DNA of 64,000 bases from Batillaria attramentaria (lineage: Eukaryota > Mollusca > Gastropoda > Batillariidae): positions 1,137,001 through 1,201,000 of the forward strand of contig JACVVK020000139.1 of NCBI GenBank assembly GCA_018292915.2, written 5' to 3'. Positions within the stretch are counted from its first letter, which is position 1. Each line of letters starts with the position of its first letter. Positions 12,485 through 24,225 of this stretch are shown here, one piece after another. The position numbers were made by a program, and so were the translations under genes. The notes under the pieces are model-generated. The model saw only the letters and a program-made list of their open reading frames with translations, ran no database searches and had not been told where the DNA came from.

Positions 12485-15297
12485 CAACCAATGGCAATAT
12501 TGTACTTTTCAAAGCTGTTGTTACCAGGAGATTCAGTGATGACTTGTGACTACGACAAGACCGCCAGCAAATTGAAAAAGCAAGACAGTTAATTATAAAA
12601 AAAATCTGTTTTTAGTCCCTTGCCTTTTCCGGTTATTGGGACCATTGCATAACCCTCTGTAAAACACGCCAGACACTGAGAGAGGCAGGGATATGGATGG
12701 ACGGACCAGAGAGAAAGAGAAAGAGAGACACCGTCACAATGAGGGCGAGAGAGAGAAGGCTTTGAGCAGTCCCCACATAGATGGAACACATCTGGTGCAA
12801 GCTGCCCGTAATGGTTGCACAAGGACAAAACAAAATGAGCATTCAACACACCTACATACACTCATAAGTGATACAAGGCAGCTAGCCACTACATGACAGG
12901 GGACTTGGCCTGAAAGGGGACATTGCCTAGTGGTTAAAGCATCCACTACTGAGGTATAGGTTCGAATCCCTGGAGGGTAGCCCAAAGGGGAGGGAGGGGG
13001 GGGGGGTGTAGCCTGAATTTCCCCACCATGGTAATGAGACCACAAAACAAACAAAACACAAATAAAATATGCACCGGTTTTCTGAAGAATCTGAAGACAG
13101 TAGAGCTGAGTGCACATCCCACAAACCCCTCTGCAGCATCCGGGTTATGCAGGAAGCGAACTTCTAGTGGGATCATGCCATCAGGCCCCAAGTCCAGCGA
13201 CTGTTTGAGTGTGTGTTGCTGCCAGTCCCACACGTGGATCTTGTGGCCGTACAGTCCTGATGAAAAAAGAAAGAGGGAGAATGTATTTCACACCTGTAGA
13301 GCCCTTTTCTGTTTTATTTTTTCCTCTCATATATCCTTTAGGTTCGGTTTTCGTGAGCCCTTTGAAACCATTTCACACAGAGGTTTTAAACCATTTCAGC
13401 ACCCTACCAAAAGAAGGCCTTTGGTGACCGTGACACATAATTCAGAAAAGTTTCAGTTTTAATCCTAGGAAGAAATTCAAACGACACCAAATGCCTGCAA
13501 GTACAACTCGAAACCGCCACAAAAAGAAAACTTACAAATTTGAATTTCAGGTAGGCTGACAAGGAAATGGCCTCCACATTTCAAAAGCTTCCTGATTTCT
13601 CTTTCTCACTTACTCTGTAACAATCATATATCTCCCCCCCCCCCCCCCATCATCTGAACCATTCGCTTATCCAGAGTCATCCCTTCTGACGTCATCCGGA
13701 CTTACCACTCTTGACATCATCCACTTTGAAGCCGCCCTTCCAGGCACGTGGAGCTCCCCACTCTGACGACACCATGACGTTGTGTCGGGGCTGGTACCAG
13801 AAGTCGTAACCAAAGTCTGGAACTTTTGATCCTTTTTCCCAGTTGCCGATGATGTCAAAGTCCTGACCGTCCAGAAGAATGAAGCCACCTATAGCCAGGG
13901 CATATCGCAACAAAGTCAGCCTCATATTCTAAGAAGTTTCAATAAAACTTTCGAATAAATTCTGATACATATAACAGCTGTTCGGTCATGAAATGGATAC
14001 AGGAGTCTGAATTTCCTTCCGGATCTGCTCTGTTTCCACATGATACTCACTTTTCCCGCCGTTTCCATCAGCATCCCCGACACAGCTGATCATGATCTGA
14101 CCGGAAGCCAGGCAGTGTGACGTGTGCGGACTGCCCAGCCCTGTCTGTTTCTGCACGTCGATCGTCTCAACGATCTGAAACACGTGACACACAGCTGCTG
14201 AAGTAAACACGGTGACATCAGTTCACAGGGTTTTAGGGGTAGCTCCACAGTTTTCACAATACAAAAGGCACAAGGTAAGCAGTTCGTCGGCGGTGGCTTG
14301 CAATGGTTGGACGGAACAATGGTGGGGGTGAGTGGGGGGTGTTTGGGAGTTTAACGTCCTTTTCCACCACGTAAGGGTGATATCAAAGACGGGGCAACGA
14401 GAACGAGGCCAGCACAATATTTGACCCCAGCCAGGATCAAACTCATGACCCGAGCATTGAAAATCCAATGCTCTACCATTCGGCCACCCCGCCGCTCCCC
14501 CAAACAATGGTGGGGATTGTCCCCCTTCCAAATCAGTGGATGCGTTACGTGTACCAACCCTGAGCACATAAGTAGAGGGTAAGATAAGCTTAGATGAAGG
14601 TGGGGTACATGCTGGAGCGTCTTATCCTAGAAAGGCGCTTTTCTTGATTAAAACGCTCCGTGCGGGCGGGGTGGGGCAGAGTAAGTGCCAACGGATTGAT
14701 TGGAAAAGTCGATATTTCAAGTGTTTACGAGTGAACCATGCAACAGTTGCAGAAACAAATAATTGGTGGCTTCAGTACATGCAAAATCATGCAAAAGAAA
14801 ACGGGAACGAGCAAATGTTTGACAAGACAGGTACAGAAACCCGTACGTGAAAACATCCAATGAAAAATGTCGTACCTTGTGGAGTCTGGGCTCGCGCGGG
14901 TCTGTACCCATGTCAACGACGTAAATCCGGTCTCCGTCCAGACATGGCAATATCATCTTGTCACGTTTCTTGCTGGGGTCGTCATGGCAACTGGAGCAGG
15001 CGTTCCAACCTGTGTGATGCAGCTCGTCGCTAGTGTAGGGGATGTAGAGCCGGTGAATCACCTGCGGCATGATACAGACAATGATTTTGTTTTGTATTTT
15101 ATTTCTGCATCTTTCTTCGAGTCGACAAGCCAACTTTGGGATTTGCTTAACTGCTGTGCGGCTTACAGGAGAAAAGGACAATTATCCTGACTGAGCAGTC
15201 CAGCTGAACACTGTTCAATCCAGACTGACCGTCAGGTCGGCCACATTTCATTAACCTCTGGCTGTGATATGGTGAAGGAGAACCACTGCTATCAGTA

Positions 15298-15357
<60 letters not shown>

Positions 15358-18300
15358 GTTGTTGTTGTTGTTGTGTTGTTGTTGTTTATCACCTTGCAGT
15401 ACGTGGGTGACTGGGGGTCAACGTCCACTGTAGCCACATAGTTGGCGCGGTTCTGGCGGCTGTCAGGGGGGACAATGCAGGGGAGGTAAACCAGACGTTC
15501 CCGTGGTCCATTGCGCATGGCATCCAGCGGAGTGGAATATCCAGGACCCTTGCAACATGACGTCAGCGCGGGCGTCAGGGCATCCAGACGATGAGCTGTG
15601 CCGGCAACAGATTCAACAAACAAAGGTCATCGTCAGGCGGTCGGTGGTCAAGTGGTTAAGAGACTTGTCACCAATGCGAGAGGTTCGGGGTTCAAGTCCC
15701 ACTCCGGTCAGGGCAAAGAATATTTCCTTCATGTATGTGGCACCGTTCATTCGGGCCGATCGTCGGAGGATTCTCTCCGGGTACTCTGGCTTCCTCCCCC
15801 TCTGCTTTGGAAATGTTCAGCCCACCAAATTCGCAAAATAAATGCAATTCTAAATTCCGAAATTTAAATAGCTGAGCCGGCTGACCCTTCGCACCAAGTG
15901 ATTGTAATGTGTTTATGTTCAGCGTGTGAGAGAATGCGTGTGACTCTCGTGAGCGTGCGTGTTGGGTTCAGTTCGCGGTGCTTTGAGCCGATTCATGAAT
16001 TTGGGTAAAGCGCCTATACAATACTCATTATTATTATTATTGAGAGTGTATGTATGAGTGTATGTAACGGTTTTGCTATTTTAAGGCGCTCAGAGTTCCA
16101 GCAGGAGGTCAAGTTGGCGCCGGACAAATCCTCATTAGTAGTAGTGGTACTAGTACTAGTAGTACATTTAGTAGTGGTAGTAGTGGTGGTAGTAGTAGTT
16201 GTTATAGTAGTGGTATGTAACAGGGGACAATAGCTCATAGGGAACAGGGCAAATGCAGGCACACATACATCCACTGAACTCCACTTACACAGACATCCAC
16301 TGAACTCCACTCACACAGACACACGCATACACATAGGCACAAACGCTCACTCACTCACTGGGCGGCTCGGGGGAAGTATTGACAGGTGTGGAGGCCTGCT
16401 GTCCCAAGTTTGCTGAGCTGACGGGGGTAAATATTTGTTTTATTATTTCATTTGGTTTATTATATATGTATTTTGTGGTTGTTTCATGGTGTTTTTATTT
16501 AACTGATGTCAATTGTTTTATTACATTATGATGGATTGTTTCATGATGTTTGATTTATCATTCATTACTTTATTTTGCCTTGTTCACAGGGTACCTTCCT
16601 ATTAAACATCGACCAAACAACGCCGTGTTGCCTTATTTTTTTCATCAACCATGTAAGATCCCATTTCGTCTGTAGATAACCCCTGGCGGTATTTGGTTTA
16701 ACGTCCTTGTCCACCGCTTAAGGATGATACCAATGACGGGGTAACAAAGAACAAGATGGTCACCAGCCCAATATGTTGTTTCCATTCAATTACCTGCTGT
16801 ATTCACAGTCGTAGTCGTTGTGTCATGTATGCAGCCCGCGCGCACACGAACGCAAGCTCTCTCACATCAAGCATGCTGACATAAAGAAAGTACTGGAAAC
16901 CCTTTCCGTGCCTCTATGCACTCGCAAAACCCCAAACACACGAGGTCGTGTGAGCTCGCCTAGCTAGTTGACGTCACAAACTTTTTGGTGTATGCGAGGT
17001 TCTACATGGGTGAATGAATTCTTGTAATAAAGTCGTTCCCCTTTGACAGAGTTACTTGCCGCAGACCTAACTGACAGACGATGTATTGCTTACTGGTATC
17101 GGTACCTCAGTGAACGGACTGGGACTCGACAAAAGCTTCTAGAACACAGTTTGTCAGTGTTCAGTATAGCTGTTTTAACTTAAGTCCGTCTCAGTCCGCC
17201 ACCACTCAATGACTGATTACGTCGTCTGTTCAGTAGGCCTACACGGAACACTTTTACAGGCCGGCTCGAGTCAGTACAATAGCGACGGTCTCAGATGTTA
17301 TATTGTGGCCCGACTGACTAATCCTGATGCACAGCCGGGGTCCGGCCGCCGCGCATTCGATGAAAAGTTTCCACACGCTGTTCAGTCAAGATGTGGAGAG
17401 AGAATGAGGATGTTTGGGTGTTTTAACGTCCCTTTTCCACCACATACGGGCGATATCAAAGACGGGGCAACGATGAAAAAGCCAGCACAAATATTTGGCC
17501 CCAGCTGGGATACGAACTCACGACCCGAGCATTAGAAGTCCAACGCCGCTCTACTGACCATTCGGCCACCCCGGCTCCAGAGGAAGGAGGGGGGTGGGGG
17601 TGGGGATGGAGAGAGAGAGATTTGTTTTCTTGATAAAAGCATTCCACGAGTTTGACAGTATGAATGATATGTCGTTTGTGAGCCTTCCTCCTGCCCCCCC
17701 CCCCCCCCCCCCGGCTCGCCGCGGCCCTTGACCTGAATACGTCAGTTCTGCTCATGGATCTCTATAGTATTTCATTGTCATCGCGCATCGTGTTATTGAA
17801 AGCTGCATCGTGTAAACGCATACAATCATTGAAACCGTGTGACAGCTGACACGGCTCATTTATGAATTTATTACACGAATGTATATCTCCCGTGGCCGGA
17901 CATGAAAGGGCCGGTGCCGGTTGTAGTGTTTCTTTCCTCGTGTGAGTGAAACTGCCGGGACTGACTCACTGTATCATGTCAACACATGAAACCATTTCCA
18001 AAAGACTGCATTTGTTTGTTCATGAAACCGTGACAGCTGACATGTTCAGTATTCATAAATGTATCTCCCGTTACATCAAGGTGTGCAGTTCACGTATACA
18101 TGCCTGGCACTGAGTCGGCGTACGTCATATAGCTGTGAGACTTTAAGCACATCAGTATGATAATATTACCTTGTCAAGTTACCAGTACTATAGTCTCTCC
18201 AGTCAGTGTGGGTTAAAACGCGACAAAATTTATACGAGATACAGCAATAACACTGTGACGTGCAGGTCACGGGGGGGGGGGGGGGGTTGAACATGATAAG

Positions 18301-21117
18301 TGCTGCTTCATACTCTTTAGGTTTGAAGTTATGGAAGGCAAGTCAGTGTATAAAAGCATCGTTATAATCGTCTGGATACTGAGGAATGTGGCGTGAATCT
18401 TGACTCAGTCTTGACACAAGTGCACCACTGAGCCATGAACAGCTTTCAATTTACAAAATTAATGGCCCTAGGCAAAGAAAGTAACTCGCACTGATATATG
18501 CTGCAGAGCCTGGCTCTACATTTCCTCTCCTACTGAGTGTGAACCGGCAAACTCTAGCTAGTGTCGGGGCCGGGGAGATAGACTAGAGCTGTGGCGTCAG
18601 TAAATGGGAGCAGAAGAGATCGGCCGGCGATATCGATTGCCAACAAGCTTTTCAAATAACAAGCCAACAGAGCCGGCTTTTGCAGCGAGTGACATCTCAT
18701 TTCAAACACACACACACACACACACGGCACACTGACACACACACACCCACACACACACACACACACACACACAGAGAGTGTCAGTTCCGATTTCACATCA
18801 GTTACAGCCGGTGCGTAATATACGCACAGATATCCGAAAATGATGCCAGAAAATTTAAGTCGCTGCTTTCCCAGCAGGGACGCAATGACGCCGGTTGTCT
18901 GGTGCTGCCCTGCCCACCAGTCCAACGATCTTTGCTCAGTGCTGACGACAAGCGGGCTGGTTGCGCGAATGGTGATTGACTTGTCAGTGATGATTCGACT
19001 TGAAGTTCAACACTGAACCGGCCAGAAGAGGAGAGCGGCAAGCTAAACTGTGATGAAAGACGCAAAACCCACGGCCAGATGGCAGCAGCAGTGAGCCGGG
19101 GGGGGGGGGGGGGGCGTCAGAACAGAAAAGGAGGAAAACATATAGATCAGTAACTAAAGGGACTCTTAGATTGCAAAAGGAGCCCTTGAAATTCTGTAAG
19201 AGGGGCCCTGGGACCCTATGGTGTGAAAGGTATGGGAAACACACACACACCACACACACACACAGCCACACCGGCACACACACAGAGTCTCTCTCTCTCT
19301 CTCTCTGGCAAATATAATTATTCACTAGTGGTTATTCATTGACACGTGCACCAACAGTAACCCACTTAACATTTAGTACCCGAACAAGGCATCAGACCAT
19401 CATAGGCCATAAACGAAACATCAGTCGTCACTTGAGACTGTGCTCACATTTTCCTGCGAACTTTCTGCGTCCTACTTTGATAGGGCCGTCGCAATAGACA
19501 CTGAGATAGATCAAACTGGACCGACAGTACGCACCGTGGTCAAAGTCAGTGAGTTTCAGTGTCTGGCAAGGCAAGCACCATAACTGAATGGCCTGCGTCC
19601 GAGTTTTAAGTCATAGTGTCAGTTCTTTGCAGTAGAGTACGGCACACGACCGGTATCATATGATGGTAAAGAGTAGGAGAGAAAAGGGAATATTATTACA
19701 ATGGCCGCCTTGGGCATATTCAGTTTGCAATGGAGGCTGACGGAGTGCACGGCACGGGTGGCTGTTCCGCGGAGGTTTAACCTCCTTTTCTACCACATAC
19801 GGGTCATATCAAAGGGGAGGCAACGAGGAACGCCAGAACCAGTTCCTGGCTGCCAGATGGAATTCAAACTTACAACCCGAGCACTGAAAGTCTGACGCAT
19901 TCCGGATCCCCTAATGGTGTGTTTTTCTGCTTTTTTTTGGGGGGGGGGGTGGGGGGGTGGGGTGGGAGGGTGGAGGGACGGCCGGGACGAGAAGACGTGC
20001 AATACATCGACAAACACGATACTCAGTGAACGGCCTGGAGGGTGGGTTTAACGTCCTTTTCTGCCACAAATGGGTGATACTATAAAAGAATGGGCAAGGA
20101 GAAAAACTTGAGACCAAGAACAAATATCTGACCCCAGCGGGGAATCGAACTCACAACCCGAGCATTGAAAGTCCAATCAGGTGTTCTACCGCTCGACTAT
20201 CGGCGGCCGGAAGGCCTGAGAAAGCGACAAACAGCGGGGAATCACGTGAAACAGTGAGATACACTCGTGTCACTACTGTGTAATGGTGTCACGGTCTGAA
20301 CTAACCTATACTGAATGCGGAGTACAGCATACAGCACTGAAAGTATTATCTGCTGTGTCCTCATTGATTCAGTCTGTAGCCAGGTCAGTACAGTTATATT
20401 AGGCCCGTCTTTCTGTCACTGAAACCACCTCAGTGTCGAAATATGCCACGATCAAAAGAACAACAACAAAATCAGACGCGATCGCTTGTTCATCGGCCAG
20501 CTCATGACAACCAACAGCGATTTCAACAGTATAATTATGCAGTAATTTATTATGTTGCTCTCTTGGAAGAACTTATCACTCAAACCAGACTGTCAGCTAC
20601 CGAGGATCACTGAGTCCGCGATGGCGCATACCGCGACAGTGTACCGTAAGATATGCCGTAAGACAGCACTGCTCTTTCAGCGTGTGACCTCGTGGTGGTC
20701 ACCTAGGTCAAGGCACCTGTATGACATCACCATTATTTGCCTGGCCTTGAACGATTCACAATGTTGAATGACTTGCAGCACCATGATAGTAGACTGACGT
20801 GGTCATGTATGTTTATCATAAAGCGGCTTGTGTTCAGGTTTCAATACTCGGCCGGCCACACTTCAGCCTGTGCTGGGTGGGCGTTTGAGCTTTACAGTGA
20901 TCGCGCTTGGCATTTTCCCAACCGGTACGACGTCACAGTAAACAAACCTACTCGCGCGTGAACCGGTAGGCCAGTCACGGAAACCAGTAACTAATTTTGC
21001 CACCGAAAATCTGCCGACGAATGCAGTGATAAGTTAATTGCTAACTGTAACTGTTACGGTGTTTGTCAATTAATTAAATGACAGGCGTCATACACCCACT
21101 ACTACATCTCGGCACGG

Positions 21118-21151
<34 letters not shown>

Positions 21152-21156
21152 TTCTC

Positions 21157-21231
<75 letters not shown>

Positions 21232-23559
21232 GACTCAGAGACTTTTTTCCCCTCTCTTTTCCTTTATTTTTGAAACTAGTCAAACAAAATAAGAACCGGC
21301 AGGTACTACCGGCTACTGATTTTCCAACCAGTATTTTTCTTTTCAAACCAGTATTTTACCGGTAATTACCAGTTAAATCCATCCCTGCTTTACCGCCACC
21401 ACGTACGGGTGATATCAAAGTCGGGGCGACGAGAAAAAGGTCAGCACAAATAGTTGGCCTCAGCCAGGGTTCGAACTCACATCGAGCATTGAACGGCCAA
21501 CATTCTACCGCTCGGTTATCACGGCTGGGCCGAACAAGAACATGACTTCATTAAGATCTGTGTAAAATCTGAGCATCAGTTTTCCGAACCTCAGTCTGGT
21601 GCTACGGCCGTAACTGAAAACGGCCATGTTAGATCATCACATCAGCCGGAGCAGTCTGAACGTGGCCAATGCTCTGATCTACGCGTGCTAACATGCAGTA
21701 ATTAGACATGAGTCATAACCATGATGTAAACAGGGCGACATGCAGCTGAATGTACTGATACACGCCAGGCCCGGCGGGGGGCCAGTCAGTACAGCCAAGA
21801 ACACGTTAGAACGTTTAGATCAGACTCCGGTAGTCCGATACTCCGATCAGTCTCAGTGATGTTCTAGAATGATTCCGACTGACTGGGCTCAGGGATGACG
21901 ACAACAAGAACAGCTGTGAAGAAGATCTGTGTAAAATCTGAGCATATTCCGAACCGCGGTAACACCTGAGCCGAAATGGACACCTGTCGTCTATACAGGT
22001 CATAGGGGCCAGTATAGCCAGGATCACAAGTGACTGCGGTGACGTCAAAAGTTTCTGTGAAGCCGGTAACCCTGGTCGTCGTCATCATCGTCATCATCAC
22101 CGTCATCACTGATCATCATCCTTGTCGTCGTCGTCATCACTGATCATCATCCTTGTCGTCGTGGTCATCCTTATCATCGTCATTGTCGTGGTCATCATCG
22201 TCACTGACGTGGTCGTCGTCGTCGCCATCATCATCATCATCATCAGTCATCAAATCAAGCCGACGGATACTGACTTGAAGAAATATTTCGACCATAAAGT
22301 GCCCCGTAGTTTACTGTCTCCGCTTTTTGACAAATCCGGAATCTGACACCCCCCCCCCCCCCCCCCCCCGGTGAAAGAAATGATCAAGAACCAATACGGA
22401 CCCTAGATCCGCCATAGCTTAGCGGATAGATCTACGGTCCTCGTCGGATCCGTGTGGCCATAGCGGATCCGCGTAGGGCTAGTGACGCGTTCCTACGGTT
22501 TTTGCGTGAACTTTCAGCTTCAGTGTCAGTGACCGAAAAAGTTACCCGCACCCACGGACGGGTACACAAAGACAAACTTGTAGTGCAACCCTGCCCGTCG
22601 CCTAAACTATCTGTCAGTACAGTACCCGGCCTGCTGCTTCGCTCCCTTACGAGGTGACTGAGCCATATCGTGGTACCAAGTACACTTGTAAGCGCCCCCT
22701 CCCCCCCCTTCCCCTCCACCCCCCCTCCCCCCACCTCGTCCGTCACACGCATTCAGTCATTCCATCTCCTGGGACCGAAGTCTTTCGGCGTTTATGCAAC
22801 CAGCTGTTGATGTACACCGATGTAAATTCGCGACAATAAGGACTCATAACTTTTCGCTACACGAATAAAATCTTATGTAAAGGGGAGGGGGGGGGGGGAG
22901 GATTCCTTGACATGGCTTGCCTAGGAAGTAGGACAGTTTGACGTCAGAAACTGCATTGACAGGGCGGCCTTCAGCAATCAGCATAAGTATGATGTGTCTC
23001 TCAAAGGTTATACCGCATTTAGCAATATCAACGCGACAGATGTAATGTAGTTAATTACTATAACTGCACATACACAGACTAATTAGTGCACAATTCCAAC
23101 AATACTTCAGTGTTAGAAAATGGGCGTCAGTTACGCATGTCCTGAATCCAGATTTGTTTTTGCCCTGATAACTACCTATCTCGGTACACCGTAATTGACG
23201 AACGATTCCGCATAGTGAAGCCGAAATTGTGTAACTGGAGACTCGGTGAGAAACATGTGTAACTGACGTTCATTTTCGAACTAAACCACTTTGGAATTGC
23301 CCTGTTGACAAATTCCGCTGACAATGAGATGGCGGTACGCCGGGTGGTTCTCTGTCAACAGAGAGTTGTTCCTGATACGGTCCGCGTTTGCGAAACTGAG
23401 TGAGGGCCTGGCTGCGAGCTCTGTTACGTATATGTCTCTGCTGCGGAGTAGCCGAGCCGCATCAGTGGGGGAAGGAACGAGGGATTTTCAGTCAAGCCGT
23501 TTGATTTTGTACCAAACACTGGATTGTTGCGCGCGCGCGCAGTAATAGTAATTAACAAC

Positions 23560-23608
<49 letters not shown>

Positions 23609-24004
23609 ACGTGCACGCGCTCCAAGAGTCGCGCACGACACTGACTCGGCGTCACACTGACTCCGCCGGGGACAAAAATACGTAAGTTCAGCTACGTACA
23701 CTGAACAGAGTTGTCCCAGCTGCTCTGATTAACTTGAGTCAAGTTTGCGCAATTCAAACGGTTGTAGCTCAACCGTTCGCTGCTGTAATAATTGTCATAG
23801 CCGGTTCCGAGACGATGACTGCACGCCCCACCGCGGCCTCCTGTGTCGTCAGTAATCTACACGCGAGGTACAGGGGCTGAGACTTACTGAACAGACCTTC
23901 GTCCGTCACGTGCAGATCTCAGTTCACGTTTAGTCAGACCTGAGCTAACCGCTAATACCGTTACATAACACGCTTAATTACCGATAAAGAGATCACTTAC
24001 CCAT
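8117..24004 (-). CDS. SELENBP1: selenium-binding protein 1 / methanethiol oxidase, 11 coding exons
   Basis: Cytosolic SELENBP1 family, which oxidises methanethiol to formaldehyde, H2S and H2O2. Coding exons in transcript order: 24004-24001 (ATGG only), 15595-15393, 15061-14876, 14174-14051, 13888-13706, 13256-13075, 12428-12352, 11957-11836, 11284-11219, about 10101-9909, 9160-8998. Family hallmarks seen: [24 protein letters not shown] (the CxxC holding the proposed selenium-binding Cys), [63 protein letters not shown] and the C-terminal [13 protein letters not shown]. Length is about 500 residues, as expected (human 472). The start is chosen because ATG-G plus exon 2 gives [20 protein letters not shown] in frame. 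Two junctions (exons 6/7 and 9/10) do not match in phase with the canonical sites I see. A minus-strand AATAAA lies at 8122-8117. Confidence 0.93.
9234..9273 (+). repeat. (GT)n microsatellite
   Basis: About 20 GT units in the last SELENBP1 intron, about 70 bases upstream (in transcript sense) of the terminal exon. Confidence 0.95.
9406..9570 (+). mobile_element. SINE-B copy, full length, 14-bp target duplication
   Basis: A 165-bp tRNA-derived SINE. The head contains a Pol III A box (GGTCGAATGGTAGAGCG) and a B-box-like GAGTTCAATCC, followed by a body with GATATCACC, GTGGTGGAAAAGGACGTTAA and a tail CCCAAACACCCACCC. It is flanked by a perfect 14-bp direct repeat TCCTGTCAGACTCG at 9392-9405 and 9571-9584, which fixes both ends. 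It lies in a SELENBP1 intron, antisense to the gene. Confidence 0.92.
10193..10535 (+). mobile_element. 5'-truncated L2/CR1-like LINE 3' end with (GT)n and ATT tail
   Basis: An open stretch reads [19 protein letters not shown] followed by [12 protein letters not shown] and a stop. This is the typical C-terminal end of L2/CR1-type reverse transcriptases (WNxLPxxIR...FKxxLKTHLF). It is followed by a (GT)13 tract, a GCCAGGGGCAGCCCGTGTAT block and a terminal ATTATTATT tail. The 3' half recurs at 30797-30975, also just after a GT tract. No upstream reverse transcriptase remains. Confidence 0.75.
10536..11218. other. SELENBP1 intron, no other feature
   Basis: Intron sequence between coding exons 9 and 10. 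I see no ORF of interest and no repeat I recognise. Confidence 0.5.
12434..12482 (+). repeat. (CA)n tract abutting the SELENBP1 exon 7 acceptor
   Basis: About 24 CA units on the plus strand. In the minus-strand transcript this is (UG)n followed by UUUACAG at the 3' splice site of the exon at 12428-12352, so it replaces the usual polypyrimidine tract. Confidence 0.95.
12910..13030 (+). mobile_element. tRNA-derived SINE-like fragment
   Basis: Contains TGCCTAGTGGTTAAAGCA (A-box-like) and GGTTCGAATCC (B box) with tRNA-like spacing, followed by a G-rich run and a short AC-rich tail. It is distinct from the other SINE families in the window, and I could not define its ends. It lies in a SELENBP1 intron just before exon 6. 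Confidence 0.55.
14328..14502 (-). mobile_element. SINE-B copy, 13-bp target duplication
   Basis: A minus-strand copy of the SINE at 9406-9570, with the tail at the low-coordinate end (GTTTAACGTCCTTTTCCACC) and the tRNA-like head at the high end (CTACCATTCGGCCACCCC). It is flanked by perfect 13-bp direct repeats AACAATGGTGGGG at 14315-14327 and 14503-14515. It lies in a SELENBP1 intron, sense to the gene. Confidence 0.92.
15301..15380 (+). repeat. (GT)n followed by (GTT)n, next to the SELENBP1 exon 2 donor
   Basis: About 27 GT units then GTT repeats. In the transcript this is ACA and CA repeats starting about a dozen bases downstream of the 5' splice site of the exon ending at 15393. Confidence 0.95.
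15636..16046 (+). mobile_element. SINE-C: tRNA-headed SINE with ATT tail
   Basis: The head contains GGTCAAGTGGTTAAGAGAC (A box, long D arm) and GGTTCAAGTCCC (B box), resembling a class II tRNA (Ser/Leu type). A body of about 330 bp follows, ending GGTAAAGCGCC, ATACAATACTC and ATTATTATTATT. Only one copy is in the window, just upstream of SELENBP1 coding exon 2. No clean target duplication found. Confidence 0.7.
16130..16215. repeat. imperfect AGT/GGT triplet repeat
   Basis: A run of GTA/GTG/AGT triplets with interruptions, in SELENBP1 intron 1. Confidence 0.85.
16690..16785 (-). mobile_element. SINE-B fragment (tail half)
   Basis: Matches the body of the SINE at 14328-14502 (TTTAACGTCCTTGTCCACC, GATGATACCAATGACGGGG), but the tRNA head is missing and the match is diverged. 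Confidence 0.7.
17405..17580 (-). mobile_element. SINE-B copy
   Basis: A near-complete minus-strand copy: TTTTAACGTCCCTTTTCCAC, GATATCAAAGACGGGGCAAC, GGCCCCAGCTGGGATACGAA and the head GACCATTCGGCCACCCC. A small insertion (GCC) lies between the two halves of the A-box region. No clear target duplication. Confidence 0.85.
18709..18773 (+). repeat. (CA)n microsatellite, interrupted
   Basis: CA units interrupted by GG, TG and CC, in SELENBP1 intron 1. Confidence 0.93.
19769..19912 (-). mobile_element. diverged SINE-B copy
   Basis: Recognisable as GTTTAACCTCCTTTTCTACC, GGGTCATATCAAAGG, GAATTCAAACTTACAACCCG and GCACTGAAAGTC. Heavily mutated, and the 5' head is partly lost. Confidence 0.75.
20035..20212 (-). 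mobile_element. diverged SINE-B copy
   Basis: GTTTAACGTCCTTTTCTGCC, a body with ACCAAGAACAAATATCTGAC, then CGGGGAATCGAACTCACAAC and GTTCTACCGCTCGACTATCG at the tRNA-like head. Contains small internal insertions relative to the 165-bp copy. Confidence 0.78.
21117..21232 (+). repeat. (CT)n tract with TTT interruptions
   Basis: A 115-base pyrimidine tract of CT units broken at intervals by CTTT. The Arg/Glu-rich minus-strand ORF across it is an artefact. Confidence 0.95.
21388..21530 (-). mobile_element. SINE-B copy, truncated at the tail
   Basis: CCACCACGTACGGGTGATAT, CAGCCAGGGTTCGAACTCAC and CATTCTACCGCTCGGTTATC match the family. A few bases are missing between ACTCAC and CGAGCATTG. Confidence 0.82.
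22070..22250. repeat. ATC/GTC triplet-rich region
   Basis: An imperfect mixture of ATC, GTC and GTG triplets over about 180 bases, including a duplicated block (CACTGATCATCATCCTTGTC at two places). The Ile/Val-rich ORF here is unlikely to be a gene. Confidence 0.85.
23562..23606 (+). repeat. (CA)n microsatellite
   Basis: About 22 CA units, upstream of the SELENBP1 start exon in plus coordinates but inside intron 1 of the transcript. Confidence 0.95.
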
Positions 24005-24225
24005 CTTCTGCCAAGTCAGTCACTGTAGGAGATGGATGAACTAAATTCGACCGGGTGTCACTGCGAAAGCTTGCCCGTACTATCCCTCAGGGCAGTCAGA
24101 TGGAGGGAGTGTGTTGACAGCCGTACAGTGGAGTGTACAGAACGAAGCCGGGCGCGCACGCCTATTGCGCGTTCAGCGCGCCCAGTTTTAGTTTAAAGGT
24201 CTGCAGCACCACCAAAAAGCAAACA

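Noticed and set aside
21074..21346. Arg/Glu-rich ORF resembling an RS/RE domain
   Set aside because: Translation of an interrupted CT tract.
22122..22346. Ile/Val-rich ORF as a membrane peptide
   Set aside because: Produced by ATC/GTC triplet repeats.
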